Shown in pieces: positions 1 through 8,121 of a DNA stretch of 64,000 nt. The notes beneath the pieces are model-generated. The model saw only the letters and a list, made by a program, of their open reading frames with translations. It searched no databases and was not told the origin of the DNA. Numbering within the stretch: the stretch's first letter is position 1; every line of letters starts with the position of its first letter. Location: the NCBI RefSeq assembly GCF_001297125.1, contig NZ_LHPC01000028.1, forward strand, positions 248,001 to 312,000, written 5' to 3'. The position numbers were made by a program, and so were the translations under genes. The DNA is from Pseudomonas sp. RIT-PI-q. GTDB lineage: Bacteria; Pseudomonadota; Gammaproteobacteria; Pseudomonadales; Pseudomonadaceae.

Positions 1-18
1 TCAGATTCAAAGTGTGAC

Positions 19-34
19 TGGTACAGATCCTGCT
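19..34 (+). promoter_or_regulatory. candidate sigma-54 promoter of ansB
   Basis: The sequence TGGTAC-N5-CTGCT has the invariant GG and GC dinucleotides exactly 10 bp apart, as in the sigma-54 consensus TGGCAC-N5-TTGCW. It lies about 90 bp upstream of the asparaginase start. Acidic amino acid and amide use in Pseudomonas is known to depend on sigma-54 with the AauR activator, so the match fits the gene. No activator site was recognised; the window starts too close to the gene. Confidence 0.55.
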
Positions 35-84
35 CTTCTCTTGTACCCCAAGCGTTCAGATCGGCCTGGGGTGCATCTAGATGA

Positions 85-1212
<1,128 letters not shown>

Positions 1213-1222
1213 TTCACCCTCG

Positions 1223-1277
1223 CCCGACCGGCTCCGGTCGGGCACCGCTTGCGCCACTCGCCAACCCTGGCGAGTGG
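1223..1277 (+). terminator. tandem hairpins after ansB
   Basis: Two perfect inverted repeats follow the asparaginase stop. The first (1223-1242) pairs CCCGACCGG with CCGGTCGGG. The second (1254-1277) has a 10-bp stem, CCACTCGCCA with TGGCGAGTGG, and is followed by TCTCTTATCT. Neither has a clean T-tract, so termination is inferred from structure and position. Confidence 0.6.
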
Positions 1278-1386
1278 TCTCTTATCTGATAAAAAAACCT
1301 CCTTCGTCCTACATCAAACGGAAAAAACTGCTGTCAGAGGATTTTCTTGAATTTTAAGCAGTTGCGAAAATGCCTACAGTTAAATA

Positions 1387-1402
1387 CTGTATGCACGTAC
1401 AG
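1387..1402. promoter_or_regulatory. LexA (SOS) box
   Basis: CTGT-N8-ACAG, the exact LexA half-site pattern with the right spacing, sits 18 bp upstream of the GTG start of the DUF1654 gene. It overlaps a plausible -10 element (TACTGT at 1385-1390, 17 bp after TTGCGA). LexA bound here would block transcription of the DUF1654 gene and probably of endA, which follows 4 bp after it. Confidence 0.75.
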
Positions 1403-1420
1403 CTTAATAAGGATAATTCC

Positions 1421-1660
1421 GTGGCCACCACCTCCGCCTCTCCTGACGCCTATGAACGCCTGGGTATGCGCGTTCAGAAAATCATCAATTCCCCCACCGC
1501 GCAAAAAGCCAAAGCAGCGCTGATCTTCCGCCTCCCGGACGAGCCAGTGGATGAGTGGGAGCGCTTGCTCGAAGAGATCGATGAGAACGACAACGTCACG
1601 CTCGCTTATCGCGACGATGGCGGTGTGCAGATTTTCTGGGTTGTGCCGAAGGAAGATTGA
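1421..1660 (+). CDS. DUF1654 family protein, probably SOS-controlled
   Basis: A 79-residue protein of the Pseudomonas DUF1654 family, recognised from the core YERLGMRVQKIIN...ALIFRLPDEP...EWERLLEEI and the C-terminal DDGGVQIFW. The function of the family is unknown. It has no signal peptide or membrane segment, so it is probably a small cytosolic protein. The GTG at 1421 is chosen because AAGGA stands 7 bp upstream; an in-frame ATG at 1370 has no ribosome site and lies on the far side of the LexA box. The next gene, endonuclease I, begins 4 bp after its stop, so the two are probably co-transcribed after DNA damage. Confidence 0.85.
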   Translation: MATTSASPDAYERLGMRVQKIINSPTAQKAKAALIFRLPDEPVDEWERLLEEIDENDNVTLAYRDDGGVQIFWVVPKED

Positions 1661-1664
1661 GTCA

Positions 1665-2354
1665 ATGAGTGTCCGTTGGTTTGTTTTACTGTTTCTGTTC
1701 TTCACCATGGGCGCGCAAGCTGCCGCCCCCCGCACCTTCAACGAAGCCAAGAAAGTTGCCTGGAAGCTATACGCCCCGCAATCAACCGAGTTCTATTGCG
1801 GCTGCAAATACACCGGCAACAAAGTCGACCTCGCGGCCTGCGGTTATGTCCCGCGAAAAAACGCCAAGCGCGCCTCCCGCATTGAGTGGGAGCACATTGT
1901 CCCGGCCTGGCAGATCGGCCATCAACGTCAATGCTGGCAAGAAGGCGGGCGCAAGAACTGCACGCGCTACGACCCGGTTTATCAGAAGGCCGAGGCCGAT
2001 CTGCATAACCTGGTGCCGAGCATCGGTGAGGTAAACGGCGATCGCAGCAATTTCAGTTTCGGCTGGCTGCCGGTGCAATCGGGTCAATACGGTTCGTGCC
2101 TGACCCAGGTCGACTTCAAGGCGAAGAAGGTCATGCCCCGCCCTTCCATTCGCGGCATGATCGCCCGGACGTATTTCTACATGAGCAAGCAGTACGGCTT
2201 GAGCTTGTCGAAACAGGATCGCCAACTGTACGAAGCCTGGAACAAAACCTATCCGGTACAAGCTTGGGAACGCCAGCGTAATCAGAGCGTGGCGTGTGTC
2301 ATGGGGCGCGGCAACGAGTTTGTCGGGCCGGTCGACATGAAAGCCTGCGGTTAA
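1665..2354 (+). CDS. endA: secreted endonuclease I
   Basis: A non-specific DNase of the endonuclease I (EndA/Vvn) family acting in the periplasm or outside the cell. The 229-residue protein has a signal peptide (MSVRWFVLLFLFFTMGAQA, cut near residue 19). It carries the ββα-metal nuclease core: EWEH at 74-77 with the catalytic His77, then DLHNLVPS at 112-119 and NGDRSNF at 124-130 with the metal-binding Asn and Arg. Several cysteines are available for disulfides, usual for the family. The ATG at 1665 is preferred over an upstream in-frame ATG at 1551, which lies inside the DUF1654 gene. Coupling to a LexA-boxed gene suggests damage-inducible expression. Confidence 0.93.
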   Translation: MSVRWFVLLFLFFTMGAQAAAPRTFNEAKKVAWKLYAPQSTEFYCGCKYTGNKVDLAACGYVPRKNAKRASRIEWEHIVPAWQIGHQRQCWQEGGRKNCTRYDPVYQKAEADLHNLVPSIGEVNGDRSNFSFGWLPVQSGQYGSCLTQVDFKAKKVMPRPSIRGMIARTYFYMSKQYGLSLSKQDRQLYEAWNKTYPVQAWERQRNQSVACVMGRGNEFVGPVDMKACG

Positions 2355-2372
2355 GCGTTCGCTGAAAACACC

Positions 2373-2406
2373 AAGGCCTCGGGCGTGATACCCGAGGCCT
2401 TTTTTC
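2373..2406. terminator. rho-independent terminator between endA and the convergent reductase gene
   Basis: A perfect 11-bp stem (AAGGCCTCGGG with CCCGAGGCCTT, 7-base loop) is followed by a T-run on the plus strand. It lies between two convergent genes and ends endA transcription; the minus-strand side has a weaker T-rich flank. Confidence 0.9.
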
Positions 2407-2410
2407 GTTT

Positions 2411-3322
2411 CTAACCACCGACTTTGTTGTAGCGCCAATAACCCATCAGGTTGAGTGACTCCCGGGCTATGCCGCGCTCCTTGATCAAGTATTTGCGCAG
2501 GCTCATCACCGCCACCGTTTCCCCGGCGATCCAGCCGTAGAAGCCATCAGCGGCCGATTCCGAGGTTTCCCAGAGTATGTCCGCATCGACATCGACTTCC
2601 GCCAACTCCACCTTATCGTGTGTACTCGAAGAGGATGACGGCAGATTCGCCCGACGGACCGCTTCGACCATCAGCGATCCCGCCCCGGTCGCGGCGGCGT
2701 GATCGCGAATCAGCCACTCCACCGAAAGCCCGGGCCAGTCTGGAACCGGCAGCGCATCTTCCATGCTGTCCACTTCAAAAAACGCCTGGGTGATCGGCGG
2801 CTCGGCAAGCGCCGCCATCTCATCGAGAATGCCAAGCGCGGCCGGCAATGCAGTGGCGTCGGCGACCAGTAATAACTGCTTGAGCTGTTGCGGGGGCTTC
2901 CATTCAAAACCTCCCGCGTCTTGCGCCGAGAACCGGCGATCCGGGGCGACAATCTGAATCGGTTCGCCCGGCACCGCGTGGAGCGCCCAACGGGACGCGG
3001 GACCGGTTTCGCCGTGCAACACGAAGTCGATGTCCACTTCGCCCTGCTCGGCGCGCAAATGACGGATGGTGTAAGTACGCATCGCCGGGCGCCGGGCCAC
3101 CGGCATCGAGCGGAAACGGGCGTACCAGCCATCGTCATGGGACAATCGGGCGGGCGATCCGTCGACGGCAGGAAAGAACAGCTTCACGCGTTGATCCGGC
3201 GCCCAGGTCGCCATCTCGGTGACCATCGGGCCGGCCAGCGTGACGCGCATCAAATGAGGGCTCAGGGTCTTTTTTTGACGCAAGACCGCGTCGAATAGTT
3301 TGTAGGGATTGGCGGAGGCCAT
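2411..3322 (-). CDS. siderophore-interacting protein, FAD-dependent ferric reductase
   Basis: A cytoplasmic flavoprotein of the ViuB/YqjH (SIP) family, which reduces ferric siderophores to release iron using NAD(P)H. The 303-residue protein has the N-terminal FAD-binding β-barrel with RTYTIR at 82-87. A central siderophore-interacting segment follows, and the family C-terminus (WIAGETVAVMSLRKYL, then GYWR) is present. The gene is alone on the minus strand, about 21 kb from the achromobactin locus, which has its own FhuF-type reductase. No Fur box was recognised in the short upstream gap. The ATG at 3322 is the only sensible start. Confidence 0.9.
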   Translation of the reverse strand: MASANPYKLFDAVLRQKKTLSPHLMRVTLAGPMVTEMATWAPDQRVKLFFPAVDGSPARLSHDDGWYARFRSMPVARRPAMRTYTIRHLRAEQGEVDIDFVLHGETGPASRWALHAVPGEPIQIVAPDRRFSAQDAGGFEWKPPQQLKQLLLVADATALPAALGILDEMAALAEPPITQAFFEVDSMEDALPVPDWPGLSVEWLIRDHAAATGAGSLMVEAVRRANLPSSSSSTHDKVELAEVDVDADILWETSESAADGFYGWIAGETVAVMSLRKYLIKERGIARESLNLMGYWRYNKVGG

Positions 3323-3415
3323 GGGCAGAGCTCCTTCAGGGAATCGACAGTGACTTCGTATAGAGACGAGCCCCTACCGACACCCTTTAAGATGTTCCGC
3401 CGAACAGCAGGATCG

Positions 3416-3781
3416 TTACTGAGCGGCTGGGCGCTCGACAATCAGCGATTCGATGTTCATTTTTTTCGCCCGAGCCAGCGCCGCATTCAAATCTGCCTGC
3501 CTGGCTTCAGCCTCGGCCTTCGAACTGAATGGCCCGACCAGAATCCGGGTTTTGCCATTTTCAGTGACGACGTTGGAAACAAAAGCGTGCTCGATCAACC
3601 AGCCGCTGAGGTCGCTGACCGCCTGAGTCGTTTCGCCTCGCACTTCGAGATCCCATTGTGGCGCAGATGCCACCGCGGGCGCGGCCGCCGCAGCCGGCTG
3701 CGACTTTTGCGCGTCGACGCTCTTGCCCTCACCGCATCCCGCCAGCGCCAGTACCGCGATTACCAAGACCATTTTGCGCAC
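3416..3781 (-). CDS. SPOR-domain lipoprotein
   Basis: A 121-residue putative lipoprotein with the lipobox LAGC (Cys16), an Ala/Pro-rich linker (about 28-42), and a C-terminal SPOR-like domain (about 43-115). The domain includes RILVGPFSSKAEAEARQADLNAAL, read here in two parts as the typical second β-strand and helix. SPOR domains bind denuded peptidoglycan, so a role at the cell wall or septum is expected. It is separated by about 90 bp from the upstream reductase start, with no operon evidence. The exact function is unknown. Confidence 0.8.
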   Translation of the reverse strand: MRKMVLVIAVLALAGCGEGKSVDAQKSQPAAAAAPAVASAPQWDLEVRGETTQAVSDLSGWLIEHAFVSNVVTENGKTRILVGPFSSKAEAEARQADLNAALARAKKMNIESLIVERPAAQ

Positions 3782-4031
3782 AACGCTTCCCTCTGAATGC
3801 TAAAAGCCTGGATTTTAACATTCATGAATACTTCCCGAGTGCCGCAAAATGGGCTTAAAACAACGAGAATGATGGTTGCGGCCTCTGTATAGTTACGCCT
3901 TGGGAATTAATGCAGCATCTGCGCGTCAGAAAGAGGCACCCAAACTGTGAGACTTCGCACTAATCTATACATACCACCGACCTCTGCACTGTTCGAATCA
4001 GGTGCCCTACAAAGCAATCAAGGAGAAGACC

Positions 4032-4223
4032 ATGCTGATACTCACCCGCAAAGTCGGTGAAAGCATAAATATTGGTGATGACATTACGATCACCATTCTG
4101 GGCGTAAGCGGCCAGCAAGTCAGGATTGGCATCAACGCCCCGAAAGACGTTGCAGTGCACCGCGAAGAAATTTATCAACGCATTCAGGCTGGCCTGACCG
4201 CCCCGGACAAGCCGCAGACCTGA
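4032..4223 (+). CDS. csrA: carbon storage regulator CsrA/RsmA-type RNA-binding protein
   Basis: A 63-residue post-transcriptional regulator that binds GGA motifs in mRNA leaders. The whole protein is recognisable: [10 protein letters not shown] at the start with Arg6, and [14 protein letters not shown] through [10 protein letters not shown] at 25-53, including Arg44. The ATG at 4032 has a perfect AAGGAGA site 7 bp upstream; an in-frame upstream ATG at 4002 has none. The C-terminal tail ([12 protein letters not shown]) differs between Pseudomonas paralogues, so whether this is RsmA, RsmE or a third copy cannot be settled here. Confidence 0.95.
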   Translation: MLILTRKVGESINIGDDITITILGVSGQQVRIGINAPKDVAVHREEIYQRIQAGLTAPDKPQT

Positions 4224-4239
4224 ATCCAGTTGCATCAGT

Positions 4240-4265
4240 AGCCAGCCCGCTCGCCACGGCTGGCT
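4240..4265 (+). terminator. hairpin after csrA
   Basis: An 8-bp perfect stem (AGCCAGCC with GGCTGGCT, 10-base loop) begins 17 bp after the csrA stop and is followed by TAAGA. There is no T-run, so termination efficiency is uncertain. Confidence 0.5.
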
Positions 4266-4438
4266 TAAGATTCAAGCGCCGCATCGCCCTCCCGTTACGC
4301 GCTCGCCCCCTTCTTGAGAAGTCATGGCATTCCTCTGCGATGCCGTCAGGAATCCGCCGCCGATCCTAACGGCAAATCACACGCCATGACTGTCAGACGT
4401 TACGGGTTAACCCCGAGAAAGTGTCTGATCACACTCAA

Positions 4439-4894
4439 CTAACCGAACGTCACGCCCCGCGCCATGCCCGTGGCCGCCACGACCATCAGCAACACCAGCA
4501 GCGCTTCGATATGGCTGATCCGTGCAAACAACTTCGCACGGCCGGTATCGATCGCCGCGCCACGCCCCAGCGCAATCCGCCATTTGATCAGCGTCACCAT
4601 CGGTGCAGTTTCCAGCAACAGGATCAGGACGAAAAGCGTCATCTTGAGGTGGAACAATGGCTGGTGAAGATAGTAATCAGTGCCCTTTTCGTACCCGCCA
4701 AAAGCGCGCATCCCACCGGTGATCAGAAGAATGACGGCAGAAATGCCCCACAGATTATCCGCGATCAATACGCTGCGAGCTTCCCCCACCCCGGCAGCCA
4801 GACGCCGAAAAGCCGTGCCGCGAGTCAGCACAGCCCAGAAGCCCAAGGCAAATGCCAAAAGGTGAACCGCCGCAAGAAACCAGTGAGCCAGCAT
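4439..4894 (-). CDS. DUF2214 family inner-membrane protein
   Basis: A 151-residue polytopic membrane protein resembling the DUF2214 family, with four hydrophobic segments (about 1-21, 43-61, 80-98 and 129-147). The family has no firmly known function. The start is set at 4894 because CAGGAG lies 7 bp upstream; upstream in-frame codons to 4966 have no ribosome site. It is a single gene on the minus strand between csrA and the carbonic anhydrase. Confidence 0.8.
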   Translation of the reverse strand: MLAHWFLAAVHLLAFALGFWAVLTRGTAFRRLAAGVGEARSVLIADNLWGISAVILLITGGMRAFGGYEKGTDYYLHQPLFHLKMTLFVLILLLETAPMVTLIKWRIALGRGAAIDTGRAKLFARISHIEALLVLLMVVAATGMARGVTFG

Positions 4895-5126
4895 CGAGAT
4901 ACTCCTGTCAGGACGAAGTTGAATCAACCTGTCAGTAGTAGCCCAAGAATTGCCGGCCTGCACCACGACACTTCCCCCTCAAACAATTCGCCATCTCCCT
5001 CATGAGCATGCTTAAAACAAAATATTACAGAGCGTCTAGACTCCAGAACACTAGTGCCAAAGGTTCCTGAAGCACTACCCCCCAACAGCAGTCATTCCCA
5101 CCGAATTGACCTGAGTACACAAAATC

Positions 5127-5879
5127 ATGTGTGAATCATGTGATTCAAAACCTGTTCAAAACGCCAATGATCGTCGTCGTTTTCTTCGTTTTGCCGGACT
5201 AGGCGCAGGGGCTCTGCTGCTGGCCGGCGTGCTGCCGGGCAAGATCATCCAGGCCGCCGAGAAACCGTCCTCCCCCCCAAAACCACAAAACTCGATCAGC
5301 CCCGATATGGCGCTGAAAAGACTGATGGAGGGAAATGAACGGTATGTGTCCGGCACCTCCAAGACACACGACTTCAAGGCGGAACGAGAAGCCCTGGTCT
5401 CCGGCCAGAACCCGTTCGTGGCGGTGCTGAGTTGCTCGGACTCGCGTATCGCTCCCGAATACGCTTTTGACACGGCTCGAGGCGACCTTTTCGCCATTCG
5501 CGTGGCAGGCAACTTCGTGACCGATGAGGGGCTGGCAAGTCTTGAATACGGCGTCGCGGTGCTCGGGGCACCGTTGATCCTCGTGTTGGGGCATGAGAGT
5601 TGCGGCGCTATCGAGGCAGGCATAAAGGCCGTTAAAGATCACATCGTTTTCCCTGGCCACATCCCGAAACTGACCGACGCGCTCAAGGCCTCTATCGAGA
5701 AAGTGCTGAAGGAACCCGGAAGCCTTGTCGAAAACGCCACCGCGCAAAACGTCAAAAACTCCGTCAACCGCCTGAAAAACGCCTCACCCTTGCTAACTGA
5801 TGCACTCAGCAAGGGCACGTTAAAAATCGTCGGTGGCGTTTATCGACTTGGAACCGGCAAAGTGGAATTGATCGCCTGA
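5127..5879 (+). CDS. beta-class carbonic anhydrase with a Tat-like signal
   Basis: A zinc enzyme interconverting CO2 and bicarbonate. The zinc site is complete: CSDSR at 103-107 (Cys103, Asp105, Arg107), and HESC at 156-159 (His156, Cys159). The N-terminus is unusual for this mostly cytoplasmic family. It has RRRFLR at 16-21 followed by a hydrophobic stretch (22-36) and a likely cut site near AA at 43-44, which is a twin-arginine export signal. A short CESC motif precedes it. This suggests a periplasmic carbonic anhydrase. The ATG at 5127 has a poor ribosome site. The gene ends at a terminator shared with the convergent small gene. Confidence 0.92.
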   Translation: MCESCDSKPVQNANDRRRFLRFAGLGAGALLLAGVLPGKIIQAAEKPSSPPKPQNSISPDMALKRLMEGNERYVSGTSKTHDFKAEREALVSGQNPFVAVLSCSDSRIAPEYAFDTARGDLFAIRVAGNFVTDEGLASLEYGVAVLGAPLILVLGHESCGAIEAGIKAVKDHIVFPGHIPKLTDALKASIEKVLKEPGSLVENATAQNVKNSVNRLKNASPLLTDALSKGTLKIVGGVYRLGTGKVELIA

Positions 5880-5902
5880 GCCTGAGGGATATCCTGATGT
5901 AA

Positions 5903-5928
5903 AGAGCCCAGCGCGATGGCTGGGCTCT
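5903..5928. terminator. bidirectional terminator between carbonic anhydrase and the small convergent gene
   Basis: A perfect 10-bp stem (AGAGCCCAGC with GCTGGGCTCT) with a 6-base loop, followed by GGTTATTTT on the plus strand and CTTTACATC on the minus strand. It sits exactly between two convergent stops. Confidence 0.85.
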
Positions 5929-5930
5929 GG

Positions 5931-6125
5931 TTATTTTCTGTTTTCCATCATCTTGTCGGCGAGCGCTTTGGCCCTTTCTATCAACAGGTTTTGCCTGTCG
6001 TCGTGAGTAGCCCCTCCTACAACGGGTGCCGTCAGATTGCTTTCTGCAATCAACGCAGCGCAGAAGTATTGATCCCAAACAGCTCTGTTCTCAGAGGCCT
6101 GTTTGTTCATTTGGTCGGCGATCAT
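5931..6125 (-). CDS. small hypothetical protein, 64 residues
   Basis: I do not recognise a named family with certainty. The protein is soluble and alpha-helical in appearance (NRAVWDQYFCAAL, then DDRQNLLIERAKALADKMM). It has no signal peptide or membrane segment. It is judged real because AAGGAG lies 7 bp before the ATG at 6125 and a terminator shared with the carbonic anhydrase gene follows its stop. It lies just outside the proposed tRNA-Val island; small helical proteins of this kind also occur in Pseudomonas phages, so it may be of mobile origin. Confidence 0.65.
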   Translation of the reverse strand: MIADQMNKQASENRAVWDQYFCAALIAESNLTAPVVGGATHDDRQNLLIERAKALADKMMENRK

Positions 6126-6238
6126 ATGCGGCTCCTTTTGATGAGGTAGCGCCCCTAGTTTACGCCCGAATCGAAAACAAACCGCGCCATGAAGACATTC
6201 GGCAAACGGTGTCAGCGAGAGGAAAAATTGCAGACCAT

Positions 6239-6302
6239 AAAAAGACCCACCATTTGATGGGTCTCCCAGAGAGTGGATTTTCTTTGGTCGCCGCGATTGG
6301 AC
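6239..6302 (-). repeat. imperfect copy of the tRNA-Val 3' end plus terminator, candidate att site
   Basis: Read on the minus strand, AGTCCAATCGCG, three changed bases, then ACCAAA, G or C, AAAATCC and CTCT match the last bases of the tRNA-Val(GAC) gene and its 3' flank (14385-14432) with only a handful of differences over about 40 bp. A terminator hairpin with a T-run (AGACCCA with TGGGTCT, 6239-6263) follows, as it does after the true tRNA. This is a truncated tRNA end, not a complete gene, and is best read as the distal attachment-site scar of an integrated element. Confidence 0.6.
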
Positions 6303-6320
6303 TTCGACAATAACTAAAAG

Positions 6321-6977
6321 CTACTCCGAGGCATATTTCGCGCCGTGCGGATCATTTAGTTTTGCCTGCAACAGCGCCCACTCTCGCTGAATGATCGAGT
6401 AGGGAACAAAGAGGCTGATTCTCTCGGCCATCTTTATGCCGGGGTGGAAGCTCACATCGTTCAGTGTGGTGGAGTAAAAACCGATATTGATACCGACAAC
6501 ACTGCCGTCGCCGGCGATGACTGGTCCACCCGACATCCCCTGGACCAGCGGGGCATCATGGATGCCATAGAGATCGCCGCTGTGTTCGGTGGCATTGACG
6601 AAAGGCGTTTGGTACACCTTGCCTTTCCCGGTGGTGGTCACCAGATAAGGGCTCGCCCCCACGGCTGTAATGCTCTCGCCTACACGCGGTGCGCGCCACG
6701 AAGGGCAGCGGCCGTTGGCTTTGTGCTGGATGAAGACGAGATCGCAGCCTGTACTGCAGCTGTATTTCACGTTGGAGACAAGCGGCGTGTGGCGGGTAGT
6801 GACAGCGTAGTCCTCGTTCCATTGTACGGCCGAAGCCATGTATACATAGGGCAAAGGAAAGCCTGAAAAGACGACGAAGTATGAATCGTTAGTAGGCCCC
6901 GAAAGATCGGGTTTGACGATGCCGTTGCATCCTGCAGTTATAGCTCCTATTAAAAAGCAGGCCATGATCTTGATCAT
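6321..6977 (-). CDS. trypsin-like serine protease lipoprotein
   Basis: A 218-residue putative lipoprotein with a short signal peptide ending at Cys17 (TAGC). A chymotrypsin-fold domain follows with a plausible catalytic triad: His63 (TTRHT), Asp79 (GCDLVF) and Ser149 in GMSGGP at 147-152. The later GINIGF matches the oxyanion-side strand of such proteases. Four cysteines near the triad (74, 78, 91 and the lipid Cys) suggest a disulfide. It would cleave, or in a degenerate case bind, protein in the envelope; the substrate is unknown. The ribosome site is weak (GGTGA). It is the first gene inside the proposed tRNA-Val island and has no recognisable partners. Confidence 0.75.
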   Translation of the reverse strand: MIKIMACFLIGAITAGCNGIVKPDLSGPTNDSYFVVFSGFPLPYVYMASAVQWNEDYAVTTRHTPLVSNVKYSCSTGCDLVFIQHKANGRCPSWRAPRVGESITAVGASPYLVTTTGKGKVYQTPFVNATEHSGDLYGIHDAPLVQGMSGGPVIAGDGSVVGINIGFYSTTLNDVSFHPGIKMAERISLFVPYSIIQREWALLQAKLNDPHGAKYASE

Positions 6978-7308
6978 GATATTTCACCGACTTATAGGGA
7001 GTATATGACTGTTTTTTGTTGTCAGTTTTTTGTCATTTGCCGGGTATTAGTTATCCTCGCCGCTTGTCTAGTTGGACGTTTTGTTATTTATGGCTGAGTT
7101 TGTAATGGGCCGTATGAATGAATTGCGCTAAGGCTAATTTCTTTTCGATACAGCCAATTAGTGCAAATGTTTGACGCCGGAAAAGCGTCAAACACAAAGA
7201 GAAAAAACAATAGCTTCTATGGTAACTAACGCACGCCGCCATGGCCCGACGTTCGACATAGGGCCAGGGCCATGAGAGGGAAGCGCATCCAACTCGCCAC
7301 TCTGCGCG
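6978..7308. other. 331-bp gap in the island
   Basis: AT-rich sequence with no convincing gene. It contains a perfect 10-bp hairpin at 7168-7194 (GTTTGACGC with GCGTCAAAC plus one outer pair) that may end the Arc-like gene on the minus strand, although no T-run follows. The promoter of the protease gene should lie in the first 100 bp. Confidence 0.5.
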
Positions 7309-7551
7309 TCAGTCGGCACCAGCGCTCATTTTGATCTGCGCAATTGTATTTTCCAGCACAATCACCTTCCTGATCAGCGCAAGTTTGGATCCATCATCCA
7401 GTTTATCCGTGGACATCTCGGTTAAAGCACGCGCCATTCTAGCGACGATTTCGCTATTCAGGCTTCGCCTATTCAGTTGAGCGGCGCGTTTTAATTTCAG
7501 ATGCAAATCTTCAGGTAGCCGGAGAACAAATGTATCGAGTGTGGTAGTCAC
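7309..7551 (-). CDS. Arc-type ribbon-helix-helix DNA-binding protein
   Basis: An 80-residue putative transcription regulator. Residues 7-40 (FVLRLPEDLHLKLK, then NRRSLNSEIVARM) form the Arc/MetJ ribbon-helix-helix: one β-strand for DNA contact and two helices. The C-terminal half is helical and could make oligomers. Arc-like proteins are common phage and island regulators. No antitoxin partner is seen: the gene has no close neighbour. The start at 7551 lacks a strong ribosome site. Its target is unknown; the gap upstream (7552-7774) is a candidate for self-control. Confidence 0.8.
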   Translation of the reverse strand: MTTTLDTFVLRLPEDLHLKLKRAAQLNRRSLNSEIVARMARALTEMSTDKLDDGSKLALIRKVIVLENTIAQIKMSAGAD

Positions 7552-7774
7552 CCTAAAATCCTTAGTAGAAATAACCGTCCAATAGCTTGAAGCCTGGCAG
7601 ACCGCTTTTCATATAGGACTTTTCTGAATTTAACGCTCGACGTTTCCTACATTGATACTGGCGTTCTACAGTTACGGTCCATGGCGGCAGGAAACTGCAC
7701 TGAGGTGGGCATACAGCAGCACCAACGATAGCCATGGCAGGGCCATCAGAAATCAGAAGATCCCAGCGACAAAA

Positions 7775-8017
7775 TCATCGTGCCTTGGTGGCTCGACTTT
7801 TCTTTGTCGATTCAGGTATCTGGTCCTTCATGAACAGCGACGTGAACGCCAGTTGAAAGGCAATGATGAAGAAGAAGACAGGCTCGACAGGCCAACGGAA
7901 GCAGATTCCCGCTCCCCAGCAAAGCATTAGAACGCTGGCAGCGATACGCCGATGTCGTTTCGATATCCGATTCGAGACTTTCGCTGCCCACGCATTGAGA
8001 TCTGAGTACCATCCCAT
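7775..8017 (-). CDS. small membrane protein, 80 residues, unknown function
   Basis: I do not recognise this protein. It has a basic N-terminal segment, then two closely spaced hydrophobic helices (about 27-41 and 45-61), and a charged C-terminal tail rich in Lys and Arg. The start at 8017 is chosen because GGGAG lies 7 bp upstream; the in-frame codon at 8062 has no such site. It follows the acyltransferase gene at 8122-9246 on the same strand with a 104-bp gap, and could be transcribed with it. Confidence 0.55.
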   Translation of the reverse strand: MGWYSDLNAWAAKVSNRISKRHRRIAASVLMLCWGAGICFRWPVEPVFFFIIAFQLAFTSLFMKDQIPESTKKSRATKAR

Positions 8018-8121
8018 TTTGTCACTCCCTGACTTGGTCCTATTTGGAAATACATCGCCCATTCAATACGGGATAAACAACAGCACCACAATGAAAAATT
8101 CTACATTCGAATGATGAGGAC

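Noticed and set aside
1370..1420. ATG start of the DUF1654 gene at 1370
   Set aside because: It lacks a ribosome site and would place the LexA box inside the coding region; the GTG at 1421 has AAGGA at good spacing.
4270..4430. Small regulatory RNA downstream of csrA
   Set aside because: No promoter and terminator pair and no cluster of GGA hairpins of the RsmX/Y/Z type was seen.
6268..6302. Complete tRNA gene at the island edge
   Set aside because: Only the T-arm and acceptor 3' part are present; the remaining cloverleaf runs into the protease gene and does not fold.
7309..8017. Toxin-antitoxin pair formed by the Arc-like gene and the small membrane protein
   Set aside because: The two are 224 bp apart, each with its own leader, and the membrane protein does not resemble a known toxin. 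The usual overlapping layout is absent.
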